From assembly GCA_004335735.1 (NCBI GenBank), contig QAXK01015474.1:1-12486 (forward strand): a stretch of DNA of 12,486 nucleotides, given 5' to 3'. Positions 1-8,712 of this stretch are shown one piece after another. The notes under the pieces are model-generated. The model had not been told where the DNA came from. It saw only the letters and a list, made by a program, of their open reading frames with translations, and did no database searches. The stretch is from Chlorella sp. KRBP (Eukaryota > Chlorophyta > Trebouxiophyceae > Chlorellales > Chlorellaceae). Numbering within the stretch: the stretch's first letter is position 1; every line of letters starts with the position of its first letter. The position numbers and the translations under genes were made by a program.

Positions 1-272
1 TGACCAACAGGGAGGGAAGCACAGGAGGGAGTGGGAAGAAACGTCAGAAGACAGTGAGTCTTGGTCAGCAAAGCAAACTTCGCGGTGGGGGGTTGTCGAT
101 AGATCCTGGACACCGGGAATCTGCTGTGATGTATAAACTGTGCTGTCTGTGGAGCGAGTTGGTGTGACACCTGTACTTGAGATGACTGATCAGGTTGTAC
201 AGACAAATCGCCGGGGTGCAGCTTGCTTGAGCTGCTGGTGAACACATGATTGGTGCAGGCTGCTGTGTGTAC

Positions 273-1210
273 CTGATGTTTTTCACGCCTGCAGCTCCAG
301 CCGCGTCATCATCACTGGCGTCATCAGTGGTGTCAAACACACCCACACGGTGCACCACCTGCGGGCAAACCCACCACAACATTGCTACACATTTCGTGTG
401 CGATGAGAGTGACACACCAACGCAGTAGCATGATCACGCACTTGTGTGCTGTAGTCAGCATGCATGCGTACAGCTGCAACTGCAGATGTGCGGCACAGTT
501 GACCCTCACAGGATCAATGCCAAGGCTAGCAGCAGATGGCCCCTGCTGACCCCTGACAGCCTCACATGATTACATGCAGTGTGACGAGGGCTTCGATTTG
601 CAAGCGGCTGAAGGGGACAGCCTTGTGGCGAAAGGCCGTGTGATGGTTCGCATGGACTCACGTGCATGTACCCAGCTGCATTTGGTTGCAGGAAGCCGTA
701 CAGCACAACCTCATGCAGCGTTGACTGCACGTCTGCCCTGTAGATGAGTGCGCCATCCTGTGCAGGATTCAGGCTCCGCAGCTGCTGGTGCTCAAGCTGC
801 AAGCCTGCATCAGTGAACAACATAGGGAGTCAGTCCTGCACATGCCACATCAGCCCACTGCAACGACAGCTACGAAGCTGTCACGGCATACCTGCAGCTC
901 GTAACCTGAACTCCTTGTTTTCCTCTGTGAGCTCCCGCACGTTCACTATGGTCAGCAGTGCCTTGAGAATGTCCACTACATCAAAGAAGCCTATATACTG
1001 CTTGCCGTCAAAGACTGGAGCTGACGACACATTGTGCGTAGCCAAGGTTCTCAAAGCATTGGCACATGTGCAAGAAGCAGGTAACGTAAGCACTGCACAG
1101 GGTGGTCTCGTCGCCAGATACTGTTCAAGGCTCCAGCTGTGCAGCAACTGCCTCACAGGCTGGAAGTAACCGTCTTCTGACTGCAGTATCTGAGAACTTT
1201 GTTCACTCAT
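273..1210 (-). CDS. CBS-domain protein, N-terminal part (three exons; 3' end outside window)
   Basis: Exons 1210-892, 804-662 and 358-273 join in phase (319, 143 and 86 nt) to give 182 residues, then a donor leads out of the visible gene. The start is the first ATG after an in-frame stop at 1319-1321. Introns are 359-661 and 805-891, both GT-AG. The first CBS module lies at about residues 38-90 and contains NVSSAPVFDGKQYIGFFDVVDIL, quoted here in two parts: NVSSAPVF and YIGFFDVVDIL. A second module begins near residue 120 and includes VVHRVGVFD followed by GVKNI. CBS pairs bind adenosine nucleotides and regulate kinases, channels or enzymes in plants and animals (AMPK-gamma and CBSX families). 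Which target this one regulates cannot be told. The second module carries a 14-16 residue Asp/Ala-rich insertion. I could not place the next exon, which should complete an ISQS-like strand, in bases 1-272. Family call is firm; subfamily is unknown. Confidence 0.8.
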
Positions 1211-1652
1211 AGTCCGGTAGCTGGAAGACGTCAGCACGGCTATCTGGTAGGCTCGGTCAAGGTCAGGTGACTTCCGACACAACTCGATACAGCGTTCTTG
1301 TAGCGACAGACGTTCTTTTCACTTCCATCGATCGTCAACTGCCGATCTAGCTACAGTGAAGCCTGGAAACCACGCGAGTAGGGCGTGCGGCACACAATAA
1401 CAACTCTGAGCTTTGAATGTTGAGTGATGTCACGAGGCTGGCATCGCTTCAGCGGGCTGCGACGGGCATTTCAGACGATGACATCATTGCCGTTCAGTTC
1501 AGGCGCTCGCAAAGGAGGTCAGCAGGAAGGGGATGCTTGTGTGTTGCCAGGTTGCCAGGCTGGTAGGGCACCTCAAGTGATCAAGTCAAGGCTAGCCTCT
1601 TGCAAGAGCACATACATGATGCAGCTGACTGATTAGTCCAACCTGACAGGCG
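1211..1652 (-). promoter_or_regulatory. Upstream region of the CBS gene
   Basis: This stretch lies between the CBS start codon and the poly(A) signal of the gene behind it, which is on the same strand, so it should hold the CBS promoter and 5' UTR. No long open frame with family resemblance is present. It contains a 15-nt motif at 1293-1307 that recurs with one mismatch in the U2AF/NAA50 promoter. A clear TATA box was not found. The assignment rests on position only. Confidence 0.5.
1293..1307 (-). promoter_or_regulatory. 15-nt motif shared with the U2AF/NAA50 promoter
   Basis: Read in the gene's direction the motif is GTCGCTACAAGAACG, 83-97 bp before the CBS start codon. The copy at 8713-8727 differs at one base and has the same orientation relative to the minus-strand U2AF gene. 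A second AAGAACG occurs a few bases further upstream (about 1312-1318). It may be a transcription-factor site or a 5' UTR element; no function is known to me. Confidence 0.35.
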
Positions 1653-1657
1653 TTACA
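1653..1657 (-). terminator. TGTAA polyadenylation signal of the U2AF65-like gene
   Basis: TGTAA on the minus strand begins 42 nt past the stop codon at 1699-1701. TGTAA is the established main poly(A) signal of chlorophycean green algae, with cleavage usually 10-20 nt further on. The spacing gives a plausible short 3' UTR. Confidence 0.6.
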
Positions 1658-1698
1658 CCACACAATTCTAAAAGTGACTTGCCCAGCAGAGCTATCAC

Positions 1699-4600
1699 TC
1701 AGGCAAGAGCATTCTGCACCAGTGTTGCGGCCACTGATCTGTCCTCAAACGAGCGGCCATTCAAAGCCACTCGTGCCTTCTCCGCAGACAGCGCATCCCC
1801 GTACTCCAGAAACACGAGGCCAACGCCTGGTGGATCGTACTCAGGACCGTCTGCACTGGGCTTCGGGATCACCACCTGTACAACAAGCACACCATACTGC
1901 ACGTCAGCTATGTGTGCAAACGGCAACAACACACACAGCAGAACTAACAAGCTAAGCTGCCTGTGGCAGGAAGGCACTCATCACTGCTAGCCATCACGAG
2001 CAACTATGTCACGAGAGCTCCATGAGCCTGTTTGCTGCTGCACACCCCACACCAGCCGCCACCCACTCACTGTACACGCACCTGCTTGAGGGAGCCGTAC
2101 TTGAGCACCTCCTCTCGTGTCTCCTCCAGAATGTCCTCATAGTCCTCATCATCCAGCAGCTCATCCCGCACCACCATGCGCTCCAAGCGCACCACACACA
2201 GCCCAGCACCAGCACTGTCAGCGCGCACCATAGCAGAAGCTTGCTTGGCCACCTCACTGCGAATCTCAGCAGCAGCAGGAGCCCCATCAATGGCTGCACC
2301 TACAAAGCCTTGCGCTGCCTGCTGCGAGGCGGCTGAAGCTGAGGCAGCAGCTGCTGCGGGCGCAGGCACCACAGACGGCAGCGTCACTGCTGTCACAGCA
2401 GCAGGCATGGGCCGGCCAGTGAGGCGTGCCGTCAGTGCAGCCTGCTGTTGGTGGATGAGCTGCTGCAGGGCTACCACATGCTCCTGGTTGGCTGCACGAG
2501 CCACTGTGAGGCGCTCCGACCCCACACTGAGCACAGACAGGCCTGCAACAGCTGCGTTCAGCACACCCGGGTCTGCAAACTCTGCCAGTGCAGAGCCTGT
2601 GGACTGCCCTGAGGCATCCCGCAGCAGTGAGAACGCCTTGAGCTGACCAAAGGAGCCGATGATGGCACGCACCTACGCCCGGCACAGCAGCAGGCACAGG
2701 AGCAACATATGCAGTGTAAGCTTGCATGTGGCAAGCACAGCAAACAGTCTGCATGCATGCATGCATGCACGCCAACAGCAAACCAGGTCCAGCTCGGCTA
2801 CACACCGGTGCTGAGCACGTGCCCTGGCATGGCATGCCTCACCAACAGACTCACATAAACCTATCACTCAGTCACAGCTGCCAACGACCAGCCCAGCATA
2901 CAGAGCGTCCCCCTTCCCCCCGCCCGCCCCCTGCACAGCACACCTGCTCATCCTCCAGGTGCTTGGGGAGTCCCGAGATGCTGATGCGTGGCACTGACGC
3001 CTCGTCCACCAGGCCCCCCACCACACTGAGCAGCGCCAGGTTGATGTAGGAGGAGGGCTCACCAGGGCCCAGGGCCTTGGCAGCTGCAGGGTTGTAGTCG
3101 TGCGGCCGGCGGATGCGCAGCACCTCACCCTGCGCGCAGTGCAGCCAGCCAGCAGGCCGTCAGTGCTCTGCTGCAGGAAACAATCCCGCCAGTGCTCTGC
3201 TGCAGTAAAATCCAGTCAGCATTCCGCTACAGTGACAGTCCAGAAGAGGCAGTCCAGCTGTGGGCTGCCTGTGTGTGTCATGCAGCTCAAGCCTGACCGT
3301 GGGCCTGCACTAGCACCCACCCATCGTTGCACGTGCATGCCAGCACATGCTTACACCAGGACCCTGCGCAATGCACACAACACACACATGCCTGGAAGTG
3401 CGCATGGACGCAGCCGTGCATACAGGCCACACCCTTGTCCTGCGAGTGGCGGCTTGGCTGCTTCACACACAACAGTCAAGGTCTGGGTGCACTGTTACCT
3501 GGCAGCCGACTCCATCAAAGGCCATGGCGTTGCTGGCCTCCTCCACATTCCTAAACTCCACAAAGGCAAAGCGCTTGTCCATGTTGAGGTAGCAGCCTAT
3601 CACAGGGGCGCCCATCGACGTGGAGGCACCCACAGCCATCATCACCTGCACACACAGGCGGACACAGCACAGCACGCCACTGCGGCGTTGGGTCTCCACA
3701 CAAGTGACCTCGCGGCGACAGGCACTCAAGCACGTCACCAGCAGTAGCACAAGCATACATTGTGATGATGGACACAGCACAACCACCTAAAGCGCAGCTG
3801 GGATGGTGCACTGATGGCAACACTGCACAGCCCAGGCTTCCTGCCACCATGCTAGCTGGCACTGCTGCTGCCGCGCACCTGGTTGAAGTAGTGGGTGAGC
3901 ATCGCCTCTGTGATGTTGTGCGGCAGGTTGCCCACATACACGCGCCGCGCATGCCGCGTTGCTTGCAGGGCCTGCGGGGTCATGGCCATGGGCTGCTGCA
4001 GGGTGGCCATGCGCGTCATCTCTGCATATCGTGCCAGCTCAGCAGCCAGCTCCTCCTTGCTGCGCCCAGCACCTGCTGTATACCCAGCACCAGCACCTGA
4101 AGCAGTGCCGCCTGCATGGCGGTCCCTGCCTCTGCTGTGGCTCCTGTAGCGCCGCTGCCTGCTCCTGCTCCTGCTCCTGCTGCGGCTGCGGCCGTAGCTA
4201 CTGCTACGACCACGGCTGTAGCTGCGGCTGCGGCTGCGGCTGCGACTGCGGTGACGCTTGCGCTGCCCTGTGGGCTGGTAGGGCCCACGGCCGCCAGGGG
4301 AGCGTGAGCGGTAGCCTGCGGGGGACCGTGACCTGTACCCCGGGGGTGAACGGGACCTGAAGTTACCCCTGGATGCAGGGGACCTGCCGTGCATGTGTGG
4401 TGGGGGCCCAGGGGGCCCACCCCTCCAGCCTGGCGACTGTGACCTGCTGGGGTGGCATGTGAGGTGCAGTGAGGTCTGATTGTCAGTGCTGCAGGGCAAA
4501 GGGTGCATGCAGTGCATCAGCTGCAGATCATAAGGGTAGCACCTGGTCTTCAAAGCTGCCTGTTCAGAGATGGCAACCTCCCAGCAGCAGCCAAGTCAAC

Positions 4601-7600
4601 ACACCGACGCATACACACATAGGAGACAGGGTGCTGATAGCACAAGAACGACTGAGAGTCCGCTGACCACCATCATATGTTCCCTGCAGCACTGCTGCTC
4701 ACCTTGACATGCTCCGGCCCCTTGGTGGGGGGGGTGGGGGTGGCGGCCCCTGGCGGCCCCCAGCCCCCCCTGCTGCCCCCTCATCCAGGCCAAACTTGGG
4801 TGCACCCCTGCCCCGCACTCGCCCCGCCCCTGCACCACCGGGTGGGGGCCTGGGTGGGGACCAGCTCCTGCTCCTGCTCCTGCTGCGGTCCTGCTGCCTG
4901 CTGCCTGCAATGTGCTCAGAGGGCTCCACATCCACGGCAGGGTTGCGCCTGTAGTTGCGCTGCTTGCGTTGGCTGCGGCCTGAGCCACCCTGGTGCTCCA
5001 GGTCCTCCCAGTCCTGCTCCTGGCTGGGTGCAGGGCTGCCGTCACGCGTGCGGTGCTTCTTGTGCTTCTTGTGTTTCTTGTGTTTCTTGTGCTTCTTGTG
5101 CTTCTTGGCGCCAAACTCCCCTGCAGAGCAACACGTGTTGGAACAATCAACACACCTGCCCTGGCAGTGCACACTCATAACACCACCATACATGTGCATA
5201 CCCTGGCAGCGCAACCACACCATGCTCCCAGCAAGTGATGACACTTATGTGATGCAGCTAGCTGTGACTGTTTGCATGGTGACTCTGCAGGCAAGCTGCA
5301 CTCCAGTGCACCCCATCACCCACCTTCCTCACTGGCTGAGCGCTCAGGGCTGTCCTTGCGGCCCAGGCCCTGACCAGCAGCAATCTCAAGCCCCTCGTCA
5401 TCCTCAGGAGACTGCCGCTGCTGCTCACGCCCGCCGAGCCCCTGCTGCTGCTGCTCCCGCTCATGCCGCTGCTGCTCCTGCAGCTGCCGCATGGGGGAGG
5501 TCTCCGCAGCAGGTGGGGGTGAGGGCTCACGCCTGCTGCGCTTGTGCCTCAGCTCAGCGTCAGCAGCGCCTGCCTTGCTGCCTCGCTGTGCTGCTGCTGG
5601 GCCAGGGCCAGGGGCCTTGGGTGGCTCAGCCACCAGGGCATCTAGCTCCTCAAGGTTGTACTTCTTGACAAGCAGCGGGGGCCGCTGCTGCGGCTGTGCT
5701 GGCTGCTCATGACTGAGTACAGGGAACAGAGGGGCCGCGGCCGCCCCTGCTGCTGCTGCTGCCGCCTTGCCGACACTGGGAACACGGGCTGCTGCTTTGG
5801 CGCCGTGGGCAATCGGCACGTCAATGCGATCAATGTCCGCAAACTCCTCCTCGAGGGCTGCTGCCGCCGCAGCCAGCTGTGCTGCCCGCGCTGATGACTC
5901 GTGCTCACGCTGCTGCTGCTGCTGCTGCTGCTGCTCAATGTCCCTGTCTTGGCTGCGGCTGACACCAGCCGCAGAGGGCAGTGGTGGGGGTGGTGGGTGG
6001 CCACGCCCCGGGCTGCCGCTGCGGTGCCTCCTATCAAACAAGCCGTAGTCGGCACTATCCTGCTGTTGCTGGTGGGCACGCACGCGATCACGGCTGGGGC
6101 TTGGACTGCGGCTGTAGCTGCGGCGGCTGTGGGGAGACCTGGGGCTGCTGCTCCTGCCTGGGCTTGGCGGCATGTACCTGCAGGCAGCATGTGTGGGAAC
6201 ACAGTGTGTGAGTGCACTCCTTGCATGCTGCTGACAGCCATGTACCTGGGTGAATCCGAGCACAGTGCACTTGCACTGTGTGCCACTCACAGCAGCACGC
6301 CCAGCACACTCCCACACTACAGGCGTGCAGATGAGCAGGAAAGCTGTGTGTGGCTGCAGCCCTACAGCAACAGCATACCTGTCATTGAGTGGACCACGCG
6401 GCCCATACCCTGCCTCTCCAGCACCCCCTGGCCTATCATAGCTGGCCTCACGGCCTCCAGGAGGGCCCCTGCGCAATGGGAGGCCCCTGGCAGCACCCTG
6501 CCCTTCCCGTGGTGGGGGTGGGGGTGGGCTGCGGTAGCCCCCTCCCCTACCAGGTGGCGGCGACCCGCGGAAGCCCTGCTCCCGGCCATCAGGGGAGCCA
6601 GCCCAGCGCGGGGGCTGTGGAAGGTAGCCCCGCGTACTGCCGCCAGGCGGGCCCCCATATCTGCCTCCGCGAGGGTTGGGGCTGCGGCTGAAGCTGCGGC
6701 TCCTGCCGAGGTCCCTGCTATTGCTGCGGCTCCAGCTGCGCCCCCGACTCACACTCCTGCTGCGGCTGCGGCCGGGGCTGAAGTGTGGCTGGCCCCGCCC
6801 ACGGGGCCTAGGGGGGCCTGCCCGGTGCGCCAGTGCGCCCGGGGGTGGCCCCCTGCCCTGTGGCGACCTGCTCCTGCGTGACGCCCGGCGTGCAGGAGAC
6901 CTGCTCCGGCCGGGGCTGCTGCTGCTGCTGCGGTACGGGCTGCGGGGGCGCCCCTGTGGGGGGCTGAGGCGCCTAGGCGGGCTCCTGCTGCTCATGATGT
7001 TGCGGCCGCGCTGTTCGTGCTGCTGCTGGCGCTGCTGACCAGCCCTGGCTGCGTCTGCAGCCTGGACACTTGCTGGCAGCTGTCTGGGGGGTGGCTGCAG
7101 CGGTGGTGCTGCCTTCCTACCTGGGCCTGCTGCTGCAGACAGGGGCCCAACCTTGGCTGCCGGGGCTGGTTTGGGAGCAGGAGCCTTTGCAATTGCTGCT
7201 GCGGTGGCTGCACCAGCAGTCAGGTTGATCGCGATCTTGGCACTCTTCAGAATGGGGACCTTGGGCTTGATGACGGCAGCAGTAGGCTTTTGAGCTGCTG
7301 CTGCTGCAGCTGCTTTGGCCCTGGCCTCTTCACTCTCCTTGAGAGCTGCCTGCAGCCTTGCTTGGAGGTCTGGCAGTGGCAGCTGGTCTTGAGCTGGCAC
7401 AGCAGCAGGCGTGTCAGCTGCTGGCGCTGTGGCTGGTGCTGCCTCGCTCCCGTGGGTGGGTGAGCTAGGCGCAGATGAGTCGGGCTGCTGCTGCTGCTGG
7501 TCAGATCCGGGTGGAGGCGTGCCCTCTGCCGTATCTGCTGCATCTGCGCCTGCGCTGACGGCTGACGGTGCAGAAGGCCCAGCGCAATCACCATCTGTGG

Positions 7601-8564
7601 CTGGCACAGCTGATGTTGTGGCATCAGCTGCAGGTTCCGTTGCTGCTGCGGGTAGCGGTGGTGGTGCACCTTCTGCTGCATTGTCTGCCTGTGCAGTGTC
7701 TGCTGCTGACTGGTCTGTGGCTGCGGGTGCTACAGGAGCCAGCTGCTCACTGTCGCCTGGTGCAGCACTGTATCCCTCTGGATACCCGTGTGCTGCATAC
7801 TCCCCAGCATGTACTGCGTACTCTCCCGCGTAGCCGGGATGGTAGCCTGGGTAGTAAGGGTGGTATCCACCGTAGTAGGGGTGACCGTAGTACCCTGCAG
7901 CATAGCCTTCGTAGCCTGTAGCACAGCACAGCGACAAGCACATGCTGAGAGGCTGTGCAAGGGCAGCACCCCACGGAGTTGACCAGGCCAAGTCATGTCA
8001 CTGCACAGCAACCGCTACACCACCTGGTTTACCAGTTCAGCACCTGCGCATCAGCGCTCAAGGACGACTGCTTTGGCCACCGAACGCAGTGGGCATCCCT
8101 GTAAGGAAAAGCCAAGATATGTAACCTTGCGGATAGGGCCATCCAGCAGCAGGAAAAAGAGCAAGGATAGCATGCGTTACCACCACACTGGTGCTGCATC
8201 CACTGCCTTAACACACACACCTGCACAAGGTTTGATGGGGTAATGGGTTAACACAACCATGCCTTTCATGAAGGCAGTGGCAGCTCAACAACCAACCACA
8301 GCAGTAGCACTGACCTGGAGCACCATAGCCTGGTGGGGGCGCATAACCACCGTATCCATAATGGGCATAGTAGTCGTGGTAATCATAACCTGGTGGGTAG
8401 CTGTGAGTTTGCTGATCGCTTTGCTTGGCACCGGTAGTATCCTCAGCACTTTCCTTCTTGTCTGCTTCTGTAGCGTCTGCTGGAGCGTGCTGAGACTCGG
8501 CCTTGACAGCAGCCTGAGCTGTTTTATCAGTCTCCTGATCACTGGGTAAAGGAGAGTCTGCCAT
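1699..8564 (-). CDS. U2AF65 (U2AF2-like): U2AF large subunit (U2AF65) homologue with giant RS/low-complexity N-terminus
   Basis: Nine exons join in phase: 8564-8315, 7915-6379, 6177-5324, 5120-4703, 4443-3879, 3645-3499, 3129-2944, 2672-2082, 1875-1699 (1,574 residues plus TGA). All introns are GT-AG. The start is the first ATG after an in-frame stop at 8592-8594. U2AF65 binds the polypyrimidine tract and, with U2AF35, defines 3' splice sites in the nucleus. Order: acidic 1-53; Tyr/Gly-rich 54-140; Ala/Pro-rich 140-390 with a charged helix; RS/RG block about 391-520; poly-Q 678-685; Lys-Lys-His repeats 886-903; poly-Pro 1006-1013; second strong RS block about 1021-1140; RRM1 1186-1266 (VYVGNL, KRFAFVEF, then RIRRPHDY); RRM2 1305-1379; Ala/Gln linker; UHM 1477-1574 with an acidic helix (ELLDDEDYEDI) and Arg-Ser-Phe at 1557-1559. 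RIRRPHDY, the helix and the order are diagnostic of U2AF65. It is about three times the usual length (470-570). The core is certain; the extent of the N-terminal extension depends on exon joins. Confidence 0.9.
2750..2769. repeat. (TGCA)5 simple repeat in U2AF intron 7
   Basis: Five perfect TGCA units form a fully self-complementary 20-mer inside intron 2673-2943. Overlapping TGCATG hexamers occur on both strands. TGCATG (UGCAUG in RNA) is the binding site of Fox-type splicing regulators in animals; whether algae use it is not known to me. It could equally be a neutral microsatellite. Confidence 0.85.
3161..3242. repeat. Three-copy degenerate tandem repeat, about 27-29 bp, in U2AF intron 6
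   Basis: Units begin at 3161, 3190 and 3217. The first two share CAGTGCTCTGCTGCAG exactly; the third, beginning CAGCATTCCGCTACAG, is diverged. The array lies near the acceptor side of intron 3130-3498, just upstream of exon 7 in gene direction. It is probably a local minisatellite. Confidence 0.75.
4147..4256 (-). repeat. Low-complexity DNA encoding the Arg-Ser repeats of the U2AF65-like protein
   Basis: Reiterated hexamers on the plus strand (CTGCTC and CTGCGG types) encode Arg-Ser dipeptides within exon 5, just N-terminal to RRM1. RS domains in splicing factors contact RNA at the branch site and other SR proteins and are phosphorylated. The repeat also produces spurious open frames in other phases. 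Confidence 0.8.
5053..5106 (-). repeat. Six tandem 9-nt units encoding Lys-Lys-His
   Basis: Six uninterrupted copies of a 9-nt unit (AAGAAGCAC in coding sense, with AAGAAACAC variants) encode 18 residues, 886-903 of the U2AF65-like protein, near the start of exon 4. The strongly basic tract could serve as a nuclear localisation or RNA-contacting patch, or bind metal through its His residues. Silent third-position differences between units suggest the protein repeat is retained rather than newly expanded. Confidence 0.9.
5910..5933 (-). repeat. CAG/CTG trinucleotide tract encoding eight Gln
   Basis: Eight CTG units on the plus strand (CAG in the gene's sense) encode Gln678-685 in exon 3, in a charged segment following DRDIE. 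All units are pure CAG, so the tract is likely length-variable between strains. Confidence 0.9.
6178..6378 (-). other. Stop-free 201-nt in-frame intron (intron 2 of the U2AF65-like gene)
   Basis: Bounded by AATGACAG|GTATGC and CTGCAG|GTACATG. Its length is 67 x 3, it starts and ends at the same codon phase, and its frame has no stop, so the open frame runs through exons 2 and 3. The encoded 67 residues are Cys/His/Val-rich and lack the RS/Pro character of both flanks, supporting an intron. Retention would insert 67 residues without a frameshift. Confidence 0.7.
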
Positions 8565-8712
8565 AGTCAAGAGCTCTTGATCACAAGGCTTTCAAACAGT
8601 CAGTTGTTGATGGCGCCCATACTGTTCGTTCGAGGCGAAAGCAAGCAGTCAGGCATAAGCAACCGCAGTGTTTTGGCTGTATCAGGATGCAACCATCAAT
8701 GTACACGGCGGA

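Noticed and set aside
1..272. Possible further CBS exon (frames with YNLISHLKY or SSKLHPGDL)
   Set aside because: Several AG sites exist, but none gives a CBS-like ISQS continuation in the required phase, so no exon was called. The stretch is most likely intron.
3100..3747. Plus-strand 215-codon frame across U2AF introns and exons
   Set aside because: It spans exon 6, exon 7 and an intronic minisatellite with no family resemblance; the opposite strand carries clear RRM1 sequence.
4955..5668. Plus-strand 237-codon open frame
   Set aside because: It is a shadow of U2AF exons 3-4; its Cys/Leu/Phe repeats are the antisense reading of the Lys-Lys-His codons.
5901..6881. Plus-strand 326-codon open frame opposite U2AF exons 2-3
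   Set aside because: It is antisense to RS/Pro/Ala-rich coding DNA, is Leu/Ala-repetitive, crosses the intron 6178-6378 and has no family resemblance. Low-complexity GC-rich repeats leave several frames open.
7247..7681. Minus-strand Gln/His-rich 144-codon frame overlapping exon 2
   Set aside because: It is an alternate frame of the same CAG/CTG-rich exon; the frame in phase with exon 1 and exon 3 runs straight through.
6995..7915. Two-gene model, with an independent U2AF start at Met391
   Set aside because: The frame is continuous from exon 1, the exon 1-2 junction joins matching GY-rich sequence in phase, and no stop or poly(A) signal separates the halves. It remains possible only as an alternative promoter.
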